This document shows positions 25,245 through 37,694 of a stretch of 64,000 nucleotides of DNA, one piece after another (within the stretch, counting starts at the first letter, position 1; each line of letters starts with the position of its first letter). Location of the stretch: the NCBI RefSeq assembly GCF_000004075.3, contig NC_026658.2, positions 26,276,075-26,340,074 on the forward strand. The letters are read 5' to 3'. The DNA is from Cucumis sativus. Lineage: Eukaryota > Streptophyta > Magnoliopsida > Cucurbitales > Cucurbitaceae. Made by a program: the position numbers and the translations under genes. Below the pieces are notes generated by a model that searched no databases, was not told the DNA's origin, and saw only the letters and a program-made list of their open reading frames with translations.

Positions 25245-27023
25245 ATGGAGAAGGGGCCAACTACTGTTTCAGCCATGGAAGCCTTTGAGAAGCTGGAGAA
25301 GGTCGGAGAAGGAACTTACGGTAAGGTTTATAGGGCAAGGGAGAAGGCCACCGGCAAGATTGTGGCGCTCAAGAAGACGCGCCTTCATGAAGATGAGGAA
25401 GGCGTTCCTCCTACCACTCTCAGAGAAGTTTCTATTCTAAGAATGCTTTCTCGGGATCCTCATATTGTTAGGTAATCCCCTTCTTCTTTCTCTCTTGATC
25501 GGTTCTTTCTTACTCCAAATTTTGTTTTGTGAAACTTTAGTTTTTAGGGTTTTTTTTTTTTTTCCCTTTCGGATTTCTTATTTCTTGGATTGTCGATGTT
25601 TTTTTTTTTTGTCTCTTTACAATACTCTGACTATGGTTTCGATTTTGGGTCATTGTACGAGAAGGGGATCAACTTTTGTAGGGTTTTGTAACTTCTGTCT
25701 CTCTCCTGGGTCCTGCAAATCTGGACCTTGATCTTGTTGTTTTTTTCTTCAACGCGATGTCAACTGCCAATTTCCTTCTGATGATTGTTATAAACGATTT
25801 GTACAGGTTGATGGATGTCAAACAAGGCCAGAACAAGGAAGGAAAAACCGTCCTTTACTTGGTTTTTGAATACATGGATACCGATCTGAAGAAATTCATC
25901 AAGAGTTTTCGTCATACGGGAGAAAACATTCCCGTTAACACTGTCAAGGTACTCTCAAATGCTCTTGTAGTCCTTATTTTTGTTCAGAAACTACTGGTTT
26001 GTTGTTTCTCAATTGCGGCAATAGAATTTATAATCTCTGTTTAACTTTGTAGAGTTTGATGTATCAACTCTGCAAGGGTGTTGCCTTCTGCCATGGCCAT
26101 GGAATCCTGCACAGGTAACTCATGATTCTATTTGGGTCTCTATAACGGTGATAGTGTAAAAGTACATGCAATCTGATTCTCTTCTTGTTATATTACACAA
26201 GGGATCTGAAACCACACAATCTCTTGATGGACCGAAAGACTATGATGCTCAAAATTGCAGACCTTGGGTTGGCTCGAGCATTTACTGTCCCAATTAAGAA
26301 GTATACTCACGAGGCAAGTCTTGTTTTTGTTTTTGTTTATTTTAGTTTTGTTCTTCATTCTAGTTGTTCTTTACACAAGGCATGGCAGTGTTAAAAGGAT
26401 CTAACGTTTTGTGTGTCCTCCAGATACTAACCCTCTGGTATAGAGCTCCCGAAGTTCTGTTGGGAGCAACTCATTACTCCACAGCTGTAGATATGTGGTC
26501 TGTTGCCTGCATATTCGGTAATCTTCCTATCCCAAAATCAGTATAGTTGTTCAGTCTTTTTGGTGTTTCTGAATTCAATGTATGCAGCATTCTAAACTAG
26601 CTAGTTTTTTTTTTATATGACTTCAGCCGAACTTGCCACCAAGCAGCCTCTCTTTCCTGGAGATTCTGAGTTGCAGCAGCTCCTTCATATCTTCAGGTGC
26701 TGATGCCACTTCCTTCTTCTTGACTAACTTCGACCATTTATTTGGGACCTAAACCTTTTAAACAAAGATGTCATGGGAATTTTGTATGCAGGTTATTAGG
26801 GACCCCAAATGAAAAGGTCTGGCCTGGTGTGAGCAAACTAATGAACTGGCATGAGTATCCCCAGTGGAACCCCCAAAGCCTTTCAACTGCAGTCCCTAAC
26901 TTGGATGATAAAGGACTTGATCTACTTTCAAAAATGTTGAAGTATGAACCCTCAATGCGTATTTCAGCAAAGAAGGCAATGGAACATCCTTACTTTGATG
27001 ACTTGAACAAGGAATATCTCTGA
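25245..27023 (+). CDS. CDKB2: B2-type cyclin-dependent kinase
   Basis: Plant-specific mitotic Ser/Thr kinase acting at G2/M with A/B/D-type cyclins. Seven exons, 25245-25471, 25807-25948, 26053-26114, 26202-26313, 26424-26517, 26627-26696 and 26792-27023, encode 312 aa, a full kinase domain with little extra. The cyclin-binding helix reads PPTTLRE (residues 55-61), the hallmark of CDKB2; CDKB1 has PPTALRE. The ATP loop GEGTYGKVY (21-29) keeps the inhibitory Thr/Tyr pair. The catalytic loop [11 protein letters not shown], the DLGLARAFT Mg-binding segment (D-L-G, usual for plant CDKB) and the T-loop [14 protein letters not shown] are all intact. Intron 4 starts with GC (CACGAG|GCAAGT) and ends CCTCCAG, because no GT donor keeps the frame; it is a GC-AG intron. 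Upstream MSA boxes fit cell-cycle control. It converges with the PILS gene. Confidence 0.97.
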
Positions 27024-27730
27024 TGCTACGTAGATTTGGGTAACTTTTTAACCGGAGAAGAATGGTTGCTTTTCTCAAGCAGGAATATGGGGGGAGTATA
27101 TTGGAAGGGATAACTATTTGTTGTAACCAAAACGATGAAACTAGGTTTTAAGTCGGTATTTGCTGTGAAGAAATGACCAGCTTTTGGAAATCTCATGTTG
27201 CTATGTGAATTTGAATTACCACTTCTCTCATGAGCTCATCTTTAGTGACAAGATTACTAATTTTTCTACCCTGTTTTATTTGTGATATTAATGGAATGCT
27301 TTTTAGTGAATATGCTCAAGTCACTAACTAAATTTCATCTTTTGTGTTGTTGATTGATGATCTGTTTGATTTGGCTTTCATTCCAAGTGCTTCAAATAGT
27401 AGAGATTGGCAAAGAAGGGAAAAAAGGTGGAAGACTTTAGCCCACCTGTCGTGGCCTACTTTCTTTTTCTTTCTCTTTTTTAAGTGCTTAAAATAGTTAA
27501 TTAAAAGATACGTACGAAGACCACCTCTCCCTAACATCCGAAACCACGTAGAAATACATTGAATTTTGTAACTTCATAGAAATTAAATGAACAAATATAT
27601 CAAAAAGTGAGTTTGTTGTAAAATTCTATTATAAAATATTAAGCTCATGCATTGTGCATACATCTATAAAATCCTACTAAAGTATCCTCATGGCCTTAGA
27701 ACACGAGTTTTTATGTGGTTTGGTTGTTGA
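27024..27730. other. convergent 3' region of CDKB2 and PILS genes
   Basis: AT-rich DNA with both 3' UTRs. No further feature is seen. Confidence 0.5.
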
Positions 27731-29876
27731 TCAACCCACTAGCCACATGAACAAGGTGGACCAAAGGGTCAATGAAATTGAAGCTAGGACGTAGGTCCAC
27801 AGCAAAATAACCGAGCATTCGGCCTCTCCAGCTCCAAACAATTGAGTGATTGTTCCTGAAATCAACAACGTATTATCATTCAAAATCAGCCAGCCAGCCA
27901 AATAAAAAGAGTAAGATCTTTTGTTTACCAATGTTCATTGCTGGTGGGACTGCAAATTGAAGCAGAAGAACAAACAGATACAAGGGATCAGATCCCACCC
28001 AACCAAATTTTGCAGCTCCTCTCACAATCAAAATTCCAGTCAGAGGCAGCGCGACATAACGAACCAAAACAATCCCAACAACGATGGATTTCTTCAACTC
28101 CGATTCCGATCCTCGCAAACCTGGACGTTCACCAATGCAAAAGCATATTCAATTCTCTTTACCACTTTTGACTAAAACCACTATTTATTGTTTTATATAC
28201 TTCAGTCAGTTGATGTGTACCTCTTAGAAGGTTCCCTCCAACAATTAATGTGACAGTTGGAATGGCTCCATTTCTGCAGTCACCAAAAGATAATTATTGA
28301 GTGATCTCTGTTATTAGATCTTAGGCATTGTTTTAAGAAGAGTGAAAAGTTTTAAACAAACCCCAACAAGGCAGCTGAGTCATCGATGACACGCAAAGGA
28401 GCATCGGCACCGATCAGTAAGTTTCTGAGTTGAGGAATGAGACCAATCACAAAACCAGCAATCTGTAGGAAAGAAAAGAGAAGAAGATTAAGTACGTTTT
28501 GATTGGTTAAACCAAGTATATGTATTGTACTACTCACTTCCTAGCATTACATACCGCTCCAATTGTTGAAGGAGCAAACAATGCTTTCAAATTAAGCGAT
28601 TTGATGAATGTGGTTATTCTGACAGCAGCTGAAGCCTACCATTGCATTTACATTAAACTTAATGGGGTTAGATGAGATTTAGAATGAAAGCAATGCACAG
28701 AAGATAGGAAACATTGATCAGAAAAGCACCTCACGTTTGGATTTAGAAGAGGAGATGACTGCATTTTCCTCCAAAACCAATAATTTCTTCGAATTAGAAA
28801 CATCATCATCATCATCATTATAAACAACAAGTGGTTGATTGTGAATCAATGGTTCCTCAATGGAGGAGGTATTAGTGATGGGCAAGTTATTAGAGGCGGG
28901 ATCCGCAGTGATGTGGCTCATTGAAGAAACTCGAACAATATTGTAAACATAAGACCATAAAAAAATGGCTCCAATCTGAAAACAAAGCCAGATTGAATGA
29001 ATGATATATATTAATTAGGAGGAGAGGAGAGGAGAGGAGAGGGGTAGATCAGAGATCGAATGAATGATATGAAGAATGGAAATACCGCCATTGAAAGAGA
29101 AACATAAGCCATTCCATAAGTGGTGCACTTGTCTGAGTCCCCAAAGGGGCTTCCCTTTTCTTGACAAACGGCTGGAACAATAATAAGTAAAATGTTGCCC
29201 AAATTTCCTGTGGGAAATTAAAAATGGAAAGAGAATGAAAATAGAGGGAGAGAATATAATTTGAGTTAGTTTAGTTAATACGAACCAGCAGAGCAGCAAC
29301 CCAAGATGAGTCCACGGAGATGAGGAGGAGGTTTGGTCCATTGAATCACAATCCAACCAAATAGTGATCCCACTATGAAGGTGATGAGAATATTGAAAGG
29401 CATAAACCACCTGTGTGTATATGTATGTAAATCGATCACAAACCCACACCCACAACCCACACGATTAATGTATATATATATATATAGCATTATCAATCAG
29501 AAAGAAAACTAGCTATTGTACGAACAAGCATACATACATCTTGACCATGTTGCTGTATGTAATAGTTTCAGCAAGATTGGAGGAGACGAGGGCAGGATTG
29601 AATACGTAAAAAACCACCTAAATACAATTTGAAGAAACAAAAAAGAAAGAGCTTTCAGTACGGGAATGGAGTAGAGGAATGATAGGCCATATTGGTAGCA
29701 GTAATCAATTAAGAAAAAAAAAAAAAAAAAGTTACTCCATTCAAATGCTTTCTGGCTTCTTGGCCCAAGATGTCGATGGAAGGGAGAGCCAGAAAAGAGC
29801 CAAGCCCTGTAATCAGAAGCACTTTCAGAACGGGAATGGAAGCCAAAATCAAGAGACTCAGAAACTTCATCATCAT
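27731..29876 (-). CDS. PILS: PIN-LIKES (PILS) auxin carrier
   Basis: ER-membrane auxin-transport-facilitator family protein, thought to sequester auxin in the ER. Ten exons: 29876-29736, 29617-29538, 29410-29286, 29207-29086, 28975-28730, 28635-28555, 28462-28362, 28273-28221, 28120-27929 and 27855-27731, giving 421 aa, normal for PILS. The N-terminal half has ASIPVLKVLLITGLGSFLA, VVFYVFNPALVSSNLAETI, WFMPFNILITFIVGSLFGW, LRGLILGCCSAGNLGNILL and PAVCQEKGSPFGD. A hydrophilic loop with an Asp run (DDDDD) follows. The C-terminal half is again a membrane bundle: GAIPTVTLIVGGNLL, GLRGSELKK-like start, PLYLFVLLLQFAVPPAMNIG, GTITQLFGAGEAECSVILLW. The start could be any of three consecutive Met codons. 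Exon phases all close. The CDKB2-PILS adjacency is also found in Arabidopsis (from memory). Confidence 0.95.
28801..28820 (-). repeat. (CAT)n microsatellite inside PILS exon 5
   Basis: An array of CAT triplets on the plus strand, read as GAT on the coding strand, encodes the Asp run in the hydrophilic central loop of the PILS protein. Confidence 0.8.
29018..29042. repeat. (GGAGA)n microsatellite in PILS intron 4
   Basis: About five GGAGA units in the intron between the exons ending at 29086 and starting at 28975. Confidence 0.8.
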
Positions 29877-32800
29877 CTCACTGCACACCCAATTTTTTAT
29901 TTTTTATTTTCTTTTCTTTTCGGTTTCTATTGCTGTACAATCAATATCATATCATCATATTTGCTCTGTTTTGGTTTAACAAACAGAGATCGGAATTACT
30001 TGTTGCCATCCACTACCACAAATCATCTAAATATATCATCGCTGTGACGCTCAAAACCTGTGGACAATTCAATCTCTCACTCCTTAAAAAAAGAAAAAGG
30101 AAAAACTTTCTCACACTAATCAATTCTTTTCCAACGTCTATAATTAAATTATTATTATTTCTTTCTTTCTTTCTTTATATAAAAAGGTATTTATTAGTAT
30201 ATGAACAGCCAACGCAAGGCAAGGACGCACATATAAATATGACAGCAACAAATGTCTAACTCCAACTACTCTCTTTTCAGTTCTTTTCATTTCCCAAACA
30301 CTACCAATCTCATCTGTCAAACAAATTGGGCATATAATGAGTATTGACAGTAGAGTAGTCCTCTAATCCAAAGTCACAAAAACATACTCAAAACACAGAG
30401 GATACCAAAAACTAAATCTTTTATGGTTGATCTTCCACCCCAAAAACTATTTCAACAAGTTTAACCAAAAAAAAAATAATAATAATAACGCTAGCTAGTT
30501 TTGAAAAATGAAAACTTCTAGGTGCCATTTCTTTACTCATATTCTCTCTTGGATTTTTCAAATAGAGCCATTGACAGGACAAGTCAGAAAGAGATTACTA
30601 GGAATAAAGCAGAAAAGAAAAAGAAGGCAAGATTTGCTAAAGGAGGTATGTAACAAATAAAATCATCATAAATTTGCTTGTATTATATTATATGTTTGAT
30701 AGTGTTATATAACCTAGGAAAAACATATTAAAATAATATGATAAATTTCTGTAGCCTAAAATTTTCCTCTTTAGTGAATGGAATTAAAATGCATCTACTT
30801 TACACACTGTCAGATGCATAAATTGTCCTTTTAGACATGGGCATCTACGATCTATTTCATTATTAAATATGTGGTAGTAAGATATAGATGCATCATCAAT
30901 CAATTAACCTATCGGTTGGATAGAGATATGTTATTAATTAATATGTCAAAGTTATGTTTGTTGTTCATAAGAAATGTACCATAAATAGGGAATCAATTAA
31001 GATAGAGGATTTGATGAGGTGCCAACTTGTTAGTAGATATATTATTATTAATAGCAAGCTAATTAAGTGGAAGTTTGATTCTAGTGTAACATAGTCCATA
31101 GAATCAAATTTGTATACGTATTTATAAGGATAAAAAAGGAAGATTTGCAATTGAAAAAGAGAGCCAATGGAAAAAAAAAACCAAAAGAAATGGGTGAACA
31201 TTCATGAATATGAATATCAATATTCTATTAATTGGTTGAATGGGAGGAGAAAGCAAAATTGGAGTTAAAATGTTGGGATTGGGAGAATGGGAAAGGAGGG
31301 TGTTGATGCCCCACTTTTAATCATCATCTTCATTCAACCTTTTCTTTTTTTCTTTCTTTCTTTCTTTGAGAAAGTTCTAATTCATTTCTTCCCCTTCCTA
31401 ATTTAGTTGTCTCCTATCAACAATACGACAAAACTCTCTTAAACTATAGTCCTATTCGATGCTAAAACTTTATTTGAATTATACGAAAAATAACATTTAT
31501 TTGTTCACCGGTTAAACTAATATAACTCAAAAGTTTAAGAGTATAAAGGAACATATCCGTAAGAATTTGAGTTTTAGTAGACCCTTTTACTATGAAAATT
31601 TGGGTAGACAGTGTTTTGTTTCAAGGCATTAATATTCAATTGACAGAAAGTAGTTGTTGTCAATTAATTCTCTTTCTCTTTGCTTTGTAAATAGATGGGT
31701 GAGTGATAGATTTGAGTTTTGTTCGCTCGCCTTTAGAGTTGCTATCAAAATGAAAACTTGGAAAGTAATTATAAGATACCAAATAAAAACAATATCGTCC
31801 CTTGATATTTGCAGATAACAAGTACTTTTTTTCTTTTGTAAAGAAGATTGATCACATCCAATACATCATATTCTACTCCAAATAGTAGATTGAACCCAAC
31901 TCACTCACGTTTAATCGTGAACAAACCTTCCAACTATTGCTTCCAATATATACTAACACTTGTACACTTGTGCAAATATAAAATTAGAATTTTATATTCT
32001 ACTCTAAATAGAAACTTTTAAATTTGCTAATTTTATAATTTAAAAATGTAGTGATATTATCGGTATCATAAATAAAATTATAAAATATTTGTTAAAGGAA
32101 TTGGGTGTATGATGAGAACAAGTGGTTTAAATGTGTCCACGCATTTATGTTGAAAAATGAAATAATTCCCCTTCTAATTCGGCACACCAAACAATACATT
32201 TATTTTTTCTCTTATTTTGAAATTTACACCGCAACCCAATCTGTCTTTTAACGCAAACGTCCAATCATCAACTTTGGAAATGCTTTGGATTAATATACAC
32301 TTTTTGTTTGTTACCATTCAATTCTCATATCTAATTCACTTGGTGTGAAAATATTAGATTTGTTATACAATAAACCATATATTTTGTTGATACACACTTT
32401 ATACAACAAAATTTACAAGACTTAAACCTAAGTTTAGAGAAAATTAGGTGATAATTTTATTATTGATATTGATGTTATTTCAAATATATTATATTATATA
32501 AAGATAACTAAATAACACCTTTTTTAAAACAAAAAGAAATGTGACCTTTTCCTTAGGAAAGAACACCCCACATTCAATAATAAATAATAAAAACAACGTG
32601 GTTGTTGAACTTTTCATTGGCATTATCTGTCATCATATTCCAAAAAGTGTACACCAATTTCTTGCTCTCTTTTCCTATTTCAGTGTTTTACATTTTCAAA
32701 TGTTTCAACCACTCTTATCTACGTTTCTTTTCTAAAAATCCCTATCATATATTTATATTTATGAAGTAGGAGTATTATTTGAAATAGTAAAATATATTAA

Positions 32801-34461
32801 AATATTTACGAGTTATACTAAAATTTTGAATTTTATCGCTATCAGTGATAGAATTTGCTGTAGATTGTAAATATTTTAGTAAAATTTATTATTTTTTAAA
32901 ATAATTCTATTAAATATGTATCTTTTTTTACCGTAAAAATATAACATTTGACAAGATATTTATGTTTTGTAAAAAAATTAAGGATACTGTGAACTTTGTC
33001 TTTTATTGTTTTTGTTTTATAACGTGTAAATAATTATATATATAGTATTGAAAAAACTCTTTATTTTAGTGTTCGCACTTTTTATAGCAATTTTTTTAAA
33101 AACAAAATTGGATTCGAGTCAACTCTTTCTCGATATTACGACTGTTGTTAAAATTTAAAACATTTGGACCTATCTAAATCATGTTAATGCTTTTTTTTTT
33201 TTAATTCCAAAGTTATCCTATTTTATTTTCCTTTCTGCATGTATCCCTTTTGTCATACCTATTTCATCCACCCAAAATACATTTTCCTTCGTTCTAGGCG
33301 TGAATGCGACTTGGACAGCCCCAACGTCTTTAACAAAACTTTAGAATGCTTGGACTTAGACTTGGTTTTGATTTATTGAAACTACACTTTACTTTAAGAG
33401 TGTCAAAACGTCTACTCTTAAAAATTTAAACTTAAAAGAGAACTTGCTTCCCGATTAAAAGTAAGCAAATATTTAAGAACTTAATAACTTTATTCATTCC
33501 TTATAAATATATAATTACAAGGCTATGCTTTAAGAACTCAAAGCTTCTAAACTTTAACTACATCGCCTTATCCAGCTCTTAACGTATAGCACAATGCAAT
33601 GTTTCACTTTCTCTATGCGATCTTCTTGCTTCGCTTATCTGGAGACGGATAAACTTAAAACGTAAGTTTAATGCTTAGTGAGTGATAATATACATTCTCT
33701 CCTAACTCCCTCCTTAAACTCCTCTTCTTCTGTTTGCTTGGGTAAAGCTTCCACACTTATAAATTTCCTACCTCTTGAACTCTTAAGACCTATTTATACT
33801 AATTTTAAATTGGATTAGTCATCTTTAAATTCATCTTAGCTCCTACCTGGTTGCTTTACATGCGTAGGTATAAGAAGTCAGTGGCCCAATTATTTCAGCC
33901 AACTTACAAGCAACAAGTGTATAAGAAGTCAGCTTAATACTCAAATAGCATAAAGGTTTTGTTATGATAAAAGTTTTATGAAAAGATAAAAGATATACTA
34001 AACCAGTGAAGCAAAAATAAAGCAGCATGAGATGACATAGTTTGTGGTAATCATTAATGAATAAATAACATTACTTTGAAACACACAATATCGGATGGGA
34101 TGATTATTGTATAACAACTGCATGGGATGGGAAGGCAATTGAGTTTTAAATGAAAAACAAAATAATACCATTTTTATAATTTTCTATATGTTTAGTTGCA
34201 TCTAATAGCTAAATTTAGTTTTAAAGTACAGGCCGTTTCCAACATTGAGGCCCATTTCTAACTTGTTCGGCCCAAATCTATTGTGTTTTCCTTTTTAATT
34301 AATTAATCATATAAAAAGAAAAGAAAGTATGATAACCTCAAACTGTTTCTCAATTATTATTACAAAAGTTGTGGATGAAATGAGGAAGAGAGGAGACGTG
34401 TTCAAGAAATACACGTAATTGGTATTTGAGGATTAGCAGGTAGCAGCTGGCGACGGTGGCG
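29877..34461. other. 4.6 kb intergenic region, PILS and CCR-like genes diverging
   Basis: No supported gene. The first few hundred bases are the PILS leader and promoter. The rest is AT-rich with scattered short repeats, among them a weak relative of the 59.3 kb foldback family near 32795-32905 (with TATCAGTGATAGA) and a pyrimidine-rich block at 33590-33790 of unclear origin. None of the short frames shows a domain. Confidence 0.5.
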
Positions 34462-36542
34462 ATGGCGATGAAGGGGAAAGTTTGTGTTACAGGGGCTGGA
34501 GGGTTTATTGCTTCATGGGTGGTCAAGCTTCTGCTTTCCAGGGATTATATTGTCCACGGAACTGTCAGGGAACCCAGTAATTACTTTCTCATTCAAATCC
34601 TTATGCATGCTCTTCCTCCTCCTCCTCCTCCATCTCTTTCCAAATTCATTCTATCCAACTCCCCTACTTTCCATGATTTCATCTTCTTCCCACCACATTT
34701 CTTTGTTATTCTTTGAATGAGATTTCCTTAAATAATTTATGTGTAGGCGATGCTAAGTATGCTCACTTAACGAAATTTGATAAAGCCAACGAGAATTTGC
34801 AACTGTTTAAGGCTGATTTACTGGACTACCAGTCCCTGCGTACCGCGATTGCAGGATGTGATGGAGTTTTCCATGTTGCCTGTCCAGTTCCTTCCACAAC
34901 TTCATCAAACCCCGAGGTATAATTGTCTCATCATCAACTCTTCTTTTTTTCTTCTTTTCCTTGTGGATGTATACATCGAGGAGACTAGGAGCAATCAATC
35001 CGTAGTGTTTCATGAAGGAAAAGTTCTTCAAACAAGTATATTTGGAACGGGAGGGGCAATTCACTTTACTAGAATCATAAAGGATAAGTTCTTTATAATA
35101 TCTTTAGCAAGAGTCCATCACCAAGAAACTGGGAAATAGCAGTTTTCTCAACAGTCTAAACACCATTAGAAGGTGTAGAAACGCCCCTATTATTCCTTTA
35201 AATCCTGATGTTGCTACTTAGCTAATGGTTAGCTATGGTGTTGTATGAACTGGAATGACTTTTTTCCTTAAAAAAAAAAAAGAAGGCCTAGGTGATACTA
35301 ACCATCCAGATTGATTTTGTCAACTCACTTCAGCTATGTTGTGTATAGAGTGCTCCACTCTTTGTCTCAGTTAATATTACTCTCAGACAGAAGTGATTGG
35401 ACCTGCTGTAAAGGGCACACATAATGTGCTTGAAGCTTGTGTTGAAGCAAAAATTAAGCGAGTCGTTGTCGTATCCTCAGTTGCTGCTGTGTTTTCCAAT
35501 CCCAGTTGGCCTCGAAGTCGAGTAATGGATGAAAGTTGTTGGTCTGATACGGAGCACTGCAGAGCTTCTAAGGTACTTAAACAGAAGTACGTTTATGATT
35601 TTATATGGCTATCTATATTCATCGTTATTCCTCAAAATTGTACCAGGACTGGTATTTTCTGGCAAAAACAAAAGCTGAAAGTGAAGCCTTGGAGTTTGGG
35701 AGAAGATGTGGGCTTGACGTTGTGACTATTTGTCCTACCCTCGTTATCGGGCCAGTTTTGCAGCCAACAGTCAATGCCAGCACCTTGGTTCTTCTCAGAA
35801 TTCTAAAAGGTACTATTTGTGACACATGCGTGTGTGAGCTAAACATGCACATTTGATATCACCTCTACATTTCAGCAAGTCATCTTCAAGCAAAGAAAAC
35901 TCTACAAATTGTGGGGTAAGGTGTGTGTGGGCAACCTAGATGTAAACTTAAAGGGATAAAGATTCATGGGCAGTGCCAGTTCGGGTGACATTATCACTAG
36001 TAGGAATTATCTACTATATTCAATATTGTATGAAAATACAAATTTGATTGTTGCAATGAAGAGTGAGAGAATTGTGACTGTGCAACAACCTAGTTTATTT
36101 TCTTTATAATATATGGAAGGTCTTTTTGCAGAAGGGTCCGAGTCAATGGAGAACCGGCAACGGATGTTAGTAGATGTACGTGATGTAGCAGAGGCACTAA
36201 TTCTTTTATATGAGAAGAGGGAGGCAGAAGGAAGGTACATTTGTACAGCGCATTCAATTGAGACACGGGAGCTGGTGGATGCACTGAAGAGCAAGTATCC
36301 TGATTATAGCTATCCAAAGAAGTAAGCTTGTGAAAGTAGTATGGTCTGTTATGGGAGTTGAAAACTATATGTGGTTCCCATAACAAAAACTGATGTGGCA
36401 CTGCAGGTTGAGTGAATGGAAAGCGGAGCCAATAAGTCTGAGCTCGGAGAAACTGCAAAGATTGGGTTGGAAGTATCGGCCATTGGAGGAGACGCTTGCA
36501 GATGCTGTCCAGAGTTTCAAAGACGCCGGCATGCTGGAGTGA
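34462..36542 (+). CDS. cinnamoyl-CoA-reductase-like extended SDR
   Basis: NADPH-dependent reductase of the CCR/DFR family, cytosolic. Six exons, 34462-34576, 34747-34916, 35387-35572, 35647-35809, 36132-36321 and 36407-36542, encode 319 aa. The start is the first ATG of the frame ([15 protein letters not shown]). The Rossmann motif [17 protein letters not shown] is followed by [50 protein letters not shown] (catalytic Ser) and the Y-x-x-x-K pair in [11 protein letters not shown]. True lignin CCRs have NWYCYGK at this place, so this protein belongs to the CCR-like group and its substrate is open. [14 protein letters not shown] and the C-terminal [14 protein letters not shown] are typical. SWI3B follows on the same strand, as with At2g33590/33600 and At2g33610 (from memory). 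No defect is seen. Confidence 0.9.
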
Positions 36543-37694
36543 TGTCACTGGTCGCTCTCTTTTGCCCTCTCTCGCTCTTGGCTGCTCTTTTGTATTGTTT
36601 ATTACCATCTCTGTCTCAGTTATCACTCTGTTGTTACTTGTTACTGAAGTGAAACACTCAACCGCAATTCAGAACTTTTTTTCTAAATCACCAAAGTACG
36701 AGCTATAGCTACGTATTCAATATTTTTAGTATTCACTATTCAGACTTTTGAAAAGAGTGAGAAGATGGGAAGACTTTCATGTTTACACACAAAACCTGCC
36801 CGAATGGGTAAGCTGTATGTCAAAGCTTTCGGATTTGGTTGTTAAATCTCAATAATGCTCATGATATTTAGGATGAGTTTATTTGTGTATTTTCATTCTC
36901 GCTCTCTTTCTTTTTCTGTACATAATGAAATTCAAACCTTGATAAAGAATCAAAGTCGAAGAGGCTACAAAAACTCACGTGTGCTCGTATCCGACATTAT
37001 AGTTAAAAGAAAATTGCTCCAAAGTAAGTGACCCAAACATCTCTTTACTTTTATATATTGGGGTTGTTTGGAAACCATATACAAGTACTGGAATCCAATA
37101 CCTCTATCTACACATTAAACGGTTTTGGATTCGACTTTTTATAACAGACTCATTATGTTACACAGTTTCAATACAACCCTTTTTTCCAACATTTTATGCT
37201 TCACACTTCCTATTTTCGTTTCACTCTCGTTCACCTACTCATTCCAACCCCTTAAGTTGCAAGTAATTTTCCACCCCCAAAGAATTATCAAAGAGAATAC
37301 TTACCATCATATCATTGCAAATGTATATATAACTTTTAAGTCCAGGAGCCTCCCCTCCTAGTTTCATTATTCCTTTTATCTTCTTGTAATAGCCTATATA
37401 TCTTGATTGAATGAAGTAGTTTTTAGATATTTAAAAAGGGAAAAAGGGAAAAAGGGAAAAAGTTATTTTGAAATTTAAGTGTAAAGTTGAGCAATTGGGG
37501 AAGATGCAATGGAAAGTCTTCGATTTGAAGGAAGCAAAGCCCAGCCCAGCCCATTTCCATTTATTTGGGCTCCTTCTCCCGTCTGCTTCTCCGATTTATC
37601 GCTTCTCTCCTCGCCTGACCTTACCGACGGTTTATTTTGTTATTCCGATCTATACTCACCGGAGCTTCCTCTCTCTATTTCCTTCCCCCTTGTT
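36543..37694. other. intergenic, CCR-like 3' end to SWI3B promoter
   Basis: AT-rich DNA, then a GC-richer leader from about 37510. The frame of SWI3B stays open to an earlier in-frame ATG at 37509. No other feature. Confidence 0.5.

Noticed and set aside
33230-33900. Possible remnant of a long-terminal-repeat element
   Set aside because: The pyrimidine-rich block and its style recall plant LTR sequence, but I see no paired copy, no primer-binding site and no coding remains nearby, so I cannot support it.
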